Origin: Gonocerus acuteangulatus
Lineage: Eukaryota; Arthropoda; Insecta; Hemiptera; Coreidae
NCBI GenBank assembly: GCA_946811695.1
Contig: OX328126.1
Location: forward strand, 85,817,536-85,881,535
Length of the DNA stretch: 64,000 nucleotides
Direction: 5' to 3'
The notes under the pieces are model-generated. The model was not told the DNA's origin. It made no database searches and saw only the letters and a program-made list of their open reading frames with translations. Below, piece by piece: positions 36,117 through 46,800 of the stretch; the first letter of the stretch is position 1, and each line of letters begins with the position of its first letter. The translations under genes and the position numbers were made by a program.

Positions 36117-37740
36117 CTGTTAACACGATAGCGGCCAGAGTTTTTGTTTTTTTTTCGTCACGAGACTTGGTATATAGCATTCAATTAGCACACGATTGAA
36201 CGAGTTCGTTAACCACCAAAGTCGGTCCACCGGAAGGGGGGATTTACCCCGAACCCAAAACACTAATTTGACCATGTCACCCGTAATATGTGTTATATTT
36301 CAACGAAACTTGGTATTCGTAGTGGTAATATAGAGAGAAAAGTGGGATATAAAAATGAACTAAATCGGTTCATTAGGAGGGGGGGTTTTACTCCAGACCC
36401 ACAATACCAATTCGCCACTACCAGCCGTGATTTTTGGTATATTTCGACGAAACTCGGTATTCGTAGTGGTAATCCACAGGTAAAATATGTGTTGTAAAAA
36501 TAAACTAAATCGGTTCATTAGGACGGGGGGGGTTTACTCCGGACCCACAATAACCAATTCGCCACTACCAGCCGTGATTTTTGGTATATTTCGAGGAAAC
36601 TCGGTATTCGTAGTGGTAATCTACAGGTAAATATGTGTTGTAAAAAATAAAGTAAATCGGTTCATTAGAAGGGGGGGTTTACTCCGGACCCAAATTCCTA
36701 ATATACTCATACCGGTCGTAATTTCTGCTGTATTGAAACGAAACGCGGTATATGTCGTGGGTAACTCATGAGAAAGAAGTGTTGTAAAAAATGAGCTGAA
36801 TCGGTCAATCGGAAAGCGGGGGTTTACTTTGTAATATATTTCAATAGAAAAGCCCGCTAGACGTAGGTTCACAAAGCCGCCGCAAGGAGCGCTTTGTATC
36901 TAGAGGGACTGTATCCTGTTCCTGCGTTAGATCAAAATACGATAATATGAGGTTTTTTTGTATTTATTACGTAGTGTAGTAGGTACCATGTGTAAACATA
37001 ACTCTGGAAGCAAATTAATAATTGATCAGTTACTCATTACAAATTTAAAAGAGAACTATTCATGTTTTTACTTTATTTATGTAGGATATTTTAAGCAAAT
37101 TATTCTGGAAAGGAGTCTACACTACCCAAATTCTGAGGAAAGTGCAGCTCCTGCGTGACGGACTTTTTTCCAATTATCGAGGCCTAGGTCAGGCCCTCAC
37201 GGTGCCTGGGCCCGGGACAACTGTACCCGGTAGTCCCCCCTATGTGGCGGCCCTGGACTGGTGTGAGCAAAAGTGAAGCGGAGTTTTCTTCGGATGACGA
37301 CGATGGTTCTGATAATGTATCCTAAAATGTTTCTGATGGAGAAACACCTGGAACAAGTGGAATGCAAAGCACAAGCGAATTATCTTCCGACGAATTCTCC
37401 AGTCCCAGAGGGACAAGATGTTTTCCCTGATGGCTCGAAGGACACGAATGGGGTTGGTGCCGCCATTTATTCAGAAAACAAGGAATACCTGTTTACATTA
37501 AGACCTAACTGCAGCAACTACACAGCCGAAGTATTGGCACTCGTCAGGGCTATTAATATAATAAACCCAAAATATGACAAAACTACTATATACACCGACT
37601 CACTATCAGCTCTAATATATATAAATAATCTATTTACCAAGCATCCAATAATTATAGAAATAATAGAATCCCTCGAGCAGCTATACTATAGAAACCAAAA
37701 AGTCTGACTCGCAGGAACTGCGTCATCTTAGCGCGGTTCC

Positions 37741-37799
<59 letters not shown>

Positions 37800-39248
37800 G
37801 GCACATCTACATCTAGGTCATGGGATGATAAAATTCCTGCCGGAGGTTGGGAATCGAACTCACCATCTCCCGCTTATGAATCCAAGGCGCTAGCCATTAG
37901 ACCACGGGAGACCCCGGTTCCTGTTCATATCCCTATTCTCATTTGAAAAGCATAGAATAGAAACAGATAATATTTTCCTCGGCCTTTGTTCAAAGGGTTT
38001 ATACCTGGGGTCAGATCCGCAAGACCCTAGAATCCTCTTCTACCGATACTTCATTTCATACGTTTCAATGAATTGGAAAATATCAAATATTTTCACACAT
38101 TCCTGTGTTCTTTTACTATAGTAATAATTCTACAGATAAAATCAATTAAAAAATAAAATAAAAAAACCAACAGCATAAAGGCAATTGAAAATATTCAAAA
38201 GACGTCATCGAATCTTTTTCTCTTGGCAAGCTATATTTCTAACAATGAATTGTTTTTCTTATTTTGCCTAATCTGTTTTATTGTAAAATACATTATCCAA
38301 CTATAAGCAATTAAAAAATAACAAGGAATAAAAACAGACAAAAAGAACAGTTCGAATAAGCAAAATCAATTACTTTAATGTTTTAAGCACTTATTTCTCC
38401 GATTGACATCGCCTAATCAAAACTTTCATCAGAACCTTTTTTGTAGAGCATTTAGTAAGCTTTCTAATGGTATTGTTTCGTTTGCCAAGATTCTCAACCT
38501 TTTTCGAGATATTAAGGAAAATATACAGAGTTACCAAAACTTTTTAAGTCTGTTAATAAAATATTTTATTCTAACCCTTCCTTAACTCCAAACGTAACCA
38601 AAATTTCAACATATTAGTTTTAATGAAAGTAGAACATGCAAAAAATGTTTCAACTGAATCCCATGATTCTAAGTACCCAAACCAAAAACGGTATTCAAAA
38701 ACTATTTTTCCAATTTTCTCGAAAACGGTTAAAGCTATCGCCTTGAAAATGGTCTCATTCGTTTTCCTAGCCCAAGAAGCCTATAAATAAATTGTTTTTC
38801 TTATTTTTCTTAACCTGTTTTATTTTCAAATACATTATCCAACAATAAGCAATTAAAAAATAACAAGGAATAAAAAACAGACAAAAAGAACAGTTCGAAT
38901 AAGCGAAATCAATTACTTTAAAGTTTTAAGCTCTTATTTCTCCGATTGACATCGCCTAATCAAAACTTTCATTAGAACCTTTTTTTAGAGCATTTAATAA
39001 GCTTTCTAATGGTATTCTTCCGTTTACCAAGATTTTCAACCTTTTTCGAGATATTAAGGAAAGTAAACAAAGTTACTAAAACTTTTAGCGCGGTTCCTCC
39101 CTCCCCCATAGGGAGGAACCCCGCTTATAAGGTTGATACAATGAAACAATCCGGAAGTGCCGACTAGAAAATTTCGCGTTTCAGAACCCCTAGAGACCGA
39201 AAATAACGGTGGTTCAAATTTGTATATATATATATATATATATGTATA

Positions 39249-39307
<59 letters not shown>

Positions 39308-40554
39308 CTGTTCGCGGATTTCTGGCTTCCCTGATGGTCCGATTTTGATGAAATTTGGTACAAAAATCTGTCGTCCAATTTGAAAGGTCAAGTTCGTTAA
39401 CCAGCAAAATCCGCCCACTGGAAGATGGCGTTTGGGGCGAAAATCGCGCAAAAAAAATCGTAACGCTTACGTTTTTGAGTACATAAGCTTGTAAGTACTC
39501 GTTTTATAGGCTTCTTTGGCTAGTAAAACGAATGAAACAATTTTCAAGGCGATAGCTTTAACCGTTTTTGAGAAAATTGGAAAAATAATTTTTGAATACC
39601 GTTTTTGGTTTGGGTACTTAGAATCATGGGATTCAGTTGAAACATTTTCTGCATGTTTTACTATCATTAAAACTAATATGTTGAAATTTTGGTTACGTTT
39701 GGAGTTAAGGAAGGGTTAGAATAAAATATTTTATTAACAGACATAAAAAGTTTTGGTAACTCTGTATATTTTCCTTAATATCTCGAAAAAGGTTGAGAAT
39801 CTTGGCAAACGAAACAATACCATTAGAAAGCTTACTAAATGCTCTACAAAAAAGGTTCTGATGAAAGTTTTGATTTGGCGATGTCAATCGGAGAAATAAG
39901 TGCTTAAAACATTAAAGTAATGGATTTTGCTTATTCGAACTGTTCTTTTTGTCTGTTTTTATTCCTTGTTATTTTTTAATTGCTTATATTTGGATAATGT
40001 ATTTTACAATAAAACAGATTAGGCAAAATAAGAAAAACAATTCATTGTTAGAAACATAGCTTGCCAAGAGAAAAAGATTCGATGACGTCTTTTGAATATT
40101 TTCAATTGCCTTTATGCTGTTGGTTTTTTTATTTTATTTTTTAATTGATTTTATCTGTAGAATTATTACTATAGTAAAAGAACACAGGAATATGTGAAAA
40201 TTTTTGATATTTTCCAATTCATTGAAACGTATGAAATGAAGTATCGCTAGAAGAGGTTTCTAGGGTCTTGTGGACCCGACCCTAACCCCAGGTATAGCCA
40301 TAAAACCCTTTGAACAAAGGCCGAGGAAAATATTATCTGTTTCTATTCTATGCTTTTCAAATGAGAATAGGGATATGAACAAGAACCGGGGTCTCCCGTG
40401 GTCTAATGGCTAGCGCCTTGGATTCATAAGCGGGAGATGGTGGGTTCGATTCCCAACCTCCGGCAGGAATTTTATCATCCCACGGCTCGCTGGTAAAATT
40501 CCTCGCTAAACCCTAGATGTCGGCGCTAATGACCTAGATGTAGATGAGCCGTAA

Positions 40555-40585
<31 letters not shown>

Positions 40586-41067
40586 CTGGAACCGCGCTAA
40601 GATGAGGCCGTTCCTGCGAGTCGGACTTTTTATGTCTGTTAATAAAATATTTTATTCTAACCCTTCCTTAACTCCAAACGTAACCAAAATTTCAACATAT
40701 TAGTTTTGATGAAAGTAGAACATGCAGAAAATGTTTCAACTGAATCCCATGATTCTAAGTACCCAAACCAAAAACGGTATTCAAAAAATATTTTTCCAAT
40801 TTTCTCTAAAACGGTTAAAGCTATCGCCTTGAAAATGGTTTCATTCGTTTTCCTAGCCCAGGAATCATATAAAACGAGTACTTAGAAGCTTATGAACTCA
40901 AAAACGTAAGCGTTATGATTTTTTTGCGCGAATTTCGCTCCAAACGCCATCTTCCAGTAGGCGGATTTTGCTGGTTAACGAACTTGACTTTTCAAATTGG
41001 ACGAAGGATTTTTGTACCAAATTTCATCAAAATCGGACCATTCGTCTTCTAGCTAGAGAGCGAACAG

Positions 41068-41156
<89 letters not shown>

Positions 41157-41870
41157 AATTTGAACCACCGTTATTTTCGGTCTCTAGGGGTTCTGAAACG
41201 CGAAATTTTCTAGTCGGCACTTCCGGATTGTTTCATTGTATCAACCCTATAAGCGGGGTTCCTCCCTATGGGGGAGGGAGGAACCGCGCTAAAAAGTAAT
41301 GTTCGTCTGAATTCCCAGTCATTGCGGCATACCGGGCAATGAAAAAGTGGACGAGTTAGCTAAAAAGGCGATTAGAGAAGGAATAGAATACAAGATACCA
41401 CAAAATGATCTAATAAGCTATGTGAAGCATAGAATTCTTAAAAAGTGGCAACAAACCTGGGATATTGTAACAGAGAACAAATTACAGAGCATAAAAGAGC
41501 AAGTAACTCCATGGAAAACATCTATCCGATCAACAAAGAAAGAAGAACGGGTCCTGACTCGCCTTAGAATTGGCCATTCGAAAATAACCCATTCATTTCT
41601 AATGACTCGAAGCCTCCCACCACTTTGTGGAGAATGCAATCAAAGAATTACCGTCCACCACCTATTAATACATTGCAAAAAATACGATAAACACAGAGGA
41701 GACGCACAGCTACCAGACACAATTAACGAAATACTAGCGGATCGTCCCAACCAGATCGATAAACTGTTTGAATTTTTAACATCAACTGGACTAATAAATA
41801 GTATTTTTAAAAAACACCAAATAACCTCTAAATCATTATAAAAAAAAGTAAAAAAATAAATAATAATGAT

Positions 41871-41905
<35 letters not shown>

Positions 41906-43764
41906 TAAAACTGCCAATCTTACACCCCCTAACAAATGTAACAACAAACTCAAATCAACAAAGACAAATTATTAAAAATGAAAATTTCTACAAAAACAAA
42001 TAGGATTTAATTAACAAGAGACAAGGCCGGGTGTAGGTGGACGTATGGGGGCCTATTAGGGTCTCTGGAGGCACTTCGGGGTCGCCTTCCTGCCTGTGTT
42101 CGGGCGGGATCGTCGGTGGCTTGGGGTGACGTCTGGGTGTCTCGTCTGGGGTTCTCTTTCCCTACTCGTTCTGGCTAATTTCACGCAATAGCGATACTGG
42201 CAGGAAATCAAATCTACTTCCTTTAGCTCTGATTAATGGCCTCAAAGTGCTTGACAGCACATTAAAAAGGGAATAAAAAAAAAAAACATGGGCGTATATA
42301 AGGGGGGGCTGAGGAGGCTGCAGCCCCCCCCCCCGAAATTTTGATTTCATCGGTAAAAAATTCATAAAACCCTTAAAAATAAATTAAATAAGATCATTTA
42401 GTTCATAAAACATATTCTATTTTGGGTGTAATAGCGTTTAAGTTGGCTAAAACTCTTCCAAGATCTAAATTGTTAGTATTCCATATACCGGAAATGGTCT
42501 CAGCCCCCCCCCCCCCGAAATTTTCCCAGCCCCCTCCGAAATTATTTTCTATATACGCCCATGGTAGCAAATATACAAGAAAGTTCTTTGGAGTTAAGAA
42601 GAAAATATTATTTACCAGTTTTTTCTGATCTTTTAATGTCACAACATTAAAAAAATGTATTTTTTATATGTATTTATACATATTTTCCCCTTTAAACCGT
42701 TGACTGTGAGAGAGTTTGTCACCTAAGCTCCGAAACTCTACAATTAAATAATGTCACAACACGAGTCAGGACATTACGAAAACGCTCTAAGATGACGCAG
42801 TTCCTTATAGAAGTATATTAAAATAGAAAATTTTGTGCTTTCCAAAATCGATCTATGAGTTCAGTAGCAAAAAGTTAGAAGCATTTTAATCTGTTTGATT
42901 GTAAAAATCAATTCTTCCTAGTCTTCGTTTTCAACGCCTCGTCCTATCGACCAGCTTGCCGCAATCTATTTCTGAATAACTTCAAGTAGCAATTTAATAG
43001 AGATGTGACATTTGTGTTGACATAAACTAAACCAAACTTGTTGGCATTATTGTTCAGGAATTCACTTCTCTCCGGTTGTATAATGGATTTATATTTTAGG
43101 AACTAGTTAGAAGAGAACTTCTTGTAAAACTATGTTTTGAGAAATTAGTATTAGCAATTTCATTTTTAGTACTTTCCGAAGGAAAATCTACCGACAAGAA
43201 CTTTATTGTGGAAACAATTGTTTTTTATTTCACCACATGACTTGGTATAATGCATTGCAATAACGAATGAGTGAAAGATATTATTAATGAAACAAAAATC
43301 AGTTTATCTGGTGATGGGGGGGGGGGTCCACCCTTAAATTATTAAGGGCTCCTAAAAGCAGAAATTTGTGTTTAATGCAACGAAATTCCACGAACATCAT
43401 TCTCATCTAAAATGAAAAATATTTTGTAAAAAAAAGAAGCAACTTGGCCAAGAAATTAGGTTCACTCTGAAAGACCAATAGCTAGCAGCAAAACGTCATC
43501 TGATCGAACATCCGGTTATATTCAAAGTATTATAGGAAACTTTATTTGCTCATCACAAAACTCTGGGAGGAGTCTGGGACGTTTAGAAATGGCAGCCGGA
43601 AAAGCCTCGATTATTAGCGCGGTTACTCCCTATCTCCATAGGGGGCTAACTATCTCCATAGGAACCGTTTATGAGGTTGACCTCATGACGTAATCCGGAA
43701 GTGCCGACTAGAAACTTTCACGTTTCAGACCCTATAGATCACGAAAATATAGGTGTCCCAAATT

Positions 43765-43835
<71 letters not shown>

Positions 43836-46800
43836 TTGTCTGTTCGCGCTCTAGCAAGCTCAAAAATGGTCCGATTTTAACGAAATTTGGTACAAAAATC
43901 TGTCGTCTAATTTGAAAGGTCGAGTTCTTTAACCAGCAGAATCCGCCCACTAGAAGATAGTGTTTGGGACGAAGTTCGCGCAAAAAAAATCGTAACGCTT
44001 ACGTTTTTGTGTTTATATGCTTGCAGGTACTTATTTTATAGGTTTCTTAACATAAGAAAACGTATGAAACCATTTATAAGGCGATATCTGCAACCGTTCC
44101 TGAGAAAAGTGGAATCAATGTTTTTGTAAGTCATTATATTTTTGTGAGTACTTAGAATCGCGGGATTCAATTGAAATATTTTCTACAGCTTGGAAATTAA
44201 TCCCAACTAAGATGTTTAAATTTTGGTTATATTTGGAGTTAAGGAAGTATGCGAAAAAAAAATATTTTATTAGTAGACATGAACAGTTTTCGGATCTTCA
44301 TACATTTTTCGTAAATATCTCGATAACGGTTGGCAAATCGTGCGAAGTGGAAGTTGACCATTCGAATGCTTACTAAATTCTCTACGAAAAAGGTTCTGAA
44401 GCAATATTGGATGGGGCAGCGTCAATCAGAGATATAAGCGCTTAAAACTTAAAAAGTATTTGTTTTGTTGTTTTGAAAGGGGTTTTCTGTTTGTTTATCT
44501 CACTTTTTAATTGTTTTTTTCTTGTTTTAAATTGCATTTATCAGCAAAATTAGTATAGTAGTAGCTAAGAAACGGTGAAAGGTATTGGTAATAATAAGTT
44601 TGGAGTGGCTGTGGTAAACAAGATGGCTGTGGCTAATCATGATGACGTAGTTGCTTTGAATTCTGCTGTCTATATAACCTTCCTCTAACTGAAGTTATCG
44701 TTATTTCTTATTTTATAGAAAGATTTAACCCACGACAGAATGAAATTTTATTCGCCATGAAGCACATATTTACAGTTGATTATAACAGTAAAACGAATTT
44801 GCTAGTAAAACAAGATACTTAAAATGACAACGAATTTTTGGTTGTTTAGAATAGAGCCTTCTTAGCAGTAGTCAAAGAGTAAGTACGTTTTCAGTACATA
44901 ATTGTATTGACTTATACAGATTAAGAATTATCCGTTTCTGTGTAAGTTGGCTACTGTCAGTTTCCTGTGATTTGTAATACTAATCTATTCCATTTCTTCG
45001 AGATGTACGTAACCGCGCTAAGATGACGCAGTTCCTGCGAGTCGGACTTTTTTTTTAATTACCGGGCAATGATTGAATATTCGTCTCAAAATTTGTATAT
45101 AGCCTAAGGGTGCCCATACACGGTGAGGAATATATCAAGGTTTGGACTGCGCAGTCCCAATCTTGAAATATTATTCATCGTGTTTGGGGCATCCTTGTTG
45201 CCAGAGTTGTACTGTACAGTCCATCGAGTAGAATGATAAAACCAATAGATTAACAGTACAGTCCAATGAGGTGGGACTGTACAGGCCAGACCTGATGTGT
45301 GTGGACAAGAGGATAATTGCTTCACATGCAGTGGGTCTACTATAACTGGACTGTTTAAGGTTTATTAACATGTCGTTTGTGTGCTAGACCCGTTCATTCC
45401 AAAACTTGAGGCCAAACTGTGCAGTCTCTGCCTTGAGATTTGAACTGAACGTGTATGTCCAACGTAACTTTTATGTAAGGATAACGGAAAAATTTCTCCA
45501 AGAGATTTTCCCTGGGACAAGGTCGAGCAAGAGCGTTGAAAGTAGGTCGGAAAATTCGCGCTCAGTGACATAATCCAACACTGGTCTGAATCTTAGCGTA
45601 AGCAATCTTCACCTGATAAACAACGTAAATTCCAAAAGCCAGACATTTTGACTGGGTCTATGTCACTACAAGATGATTGCAAAGATTGAATCTCGGATCG
45701 TTTCAAAAGTGTGGACTATTATAATTGAGGGCCCTAGAAGTCAAGAGGTCAAAGTGACATTTTTTAATAAAATTAGTTACGTAGATACAGGAATGTGTTG
45801 TGAACAGCGTAATCTGGTCGGTGGTAAAGAGATCCAAATGATTTTCTTGACAGGTGCTGCCACCTAGCTTGTGTTCACTTTTGTAATATTAAGCACAGAA
45901 GAAAATTAAGGGGTCTATGTGCGGATTCTCAAATTCTTTTCCATATTAATCATAAACCGGATTATCTACCTATTATGTGTCATCGATAATAAACAGCTAA
46001 GGACCTGTGGATTCGTCTAGTATGATCGGAACTGTAAAAATCTAGATTTGTTATTCAGGGCCACCACATGGGGGGGGGGGGGGGGCAGCCGGGTACAGTT
46101 GTCCCGGGCCCGGGTGTCGTGGGGGGCCTCGCTAAGTGGAAAAAATGTATAGGTTATGAGCTTGTAAAAAGAATGGGGTTTTAAAATATAGACAGGCGTA
46201 GCCTGTATTTATTGGAATGGGATCTATATTTTTTTTAATGTACATAAACGACAAAACAAGTGCAGTCCCAGAATAGTATATTTCATTAAGAGTCGTAATA
46301 AAACTACAAGTACCGAAAGTGATCTTTGCTGCACTAATTGTCGGCTTTTATTCTCATTTCGCTCAAAACTCAAGATGAAAATAATTTTAAAATGTCCAAA
46401 GTCCTATAGCAAAGTACTAGAATTTTCAGTCTGTCTCTGAGAGGTGGGGGCCCGGCTTTGAGAAGGGGGCCCGTGATCTGGTCCCGGGCCCGGCTCTGAG
46501 ATGTGGCGGCCCTGTTGTTATTACAACATATGTTCAACGTTGACTCCATTTTCCTCGAAACATTGAGTTTGTTACTTAGACCCTTTGATCTCTGGGGTCC
46601 CCAAATAGTCTTCTGTGGAACCGAGGATTATTATTATTATTTTTTTTTTTTTTTTTTTTTTTTATTTTTTTTTTTTTTTTTATTTTTTTTTTTTTTGTAA
46701 TGTTTGTGATTTTGGCCAAATACATGGTGGAATATTCGAAATCAAGGGATGGTTGGGATTCTGCTGGGAGAAAAAAAAAGTCAGATTTTCAGACAGAAAT

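Larger units (their letters stand above)
24771..37166 (-). mobile_element. HINE-like element F2 carrying Penelope and LINE insertions
   Basis: Left hairpin terminus TTAGCACTTTCCTCCGAAGG; right terminus GGAAAGTGCAGCTCCTGCGT then GACGGACTTTTT. The GCACTTTCC/GGAAAGTGC subterminal repeats are specific to F2. Own sequence is about 24771-24940 and 36072-37166, including (TA)n on both sides of the Penelope-like insertion, a (TG)n stretch at 36091-36117 and a 145-bp repeat array at 36130-36840. Everything between is nested foreign sequence. Confidence 0.68.
24400..37255. mobile_element. hAT-type MITE, split by 12.4 kb of nested insertions
   Basis: Left part 24400-24770 begins CAGGGCCGCC; right part 37167-37255 ends TGTGGCGGCCCTG. 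The flanking octamers GACGGGTG (24392-24399) and GACTGGTG (37256-37263) differ at one position, an aged 8-bp target duplication. Both halves together match the uninterrupted relatives at 46056-46514 and 63533-63973. The junction falls in the CATTTT-CC run of the intact copies. No coding capacity. Confidence 0.82.
37701..41292 (+). mobile_element. HINE-like element F1 carrying a SINE, interrupted
   Basis: 5' terminus AGTCTGACTCGCAGGAACTG and TTAGCGCGGTTCC at 37701; 3' hairpin terminus AGGAACCGCGCTAA at 41292; (TA)n at 41073-41154. Removing 39085-40627 restores ACTAAAACTTTT-TATGTCTGTT, exactly as in the uninterrupted element at 14220. A SINE sits after GGTTCC at 37743. A partly duplicated ATTGTTTTTCTTATTTT block occurs at 38240 and 38790. 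Confidence 0.72.

Noticed and set aside
40388..40462. Intact tRNA gene
   Set aside because: Boxes A and B are present, but the acceptor stem does not close, a SINE body and A-tail follow, and a target duplication flanks it.
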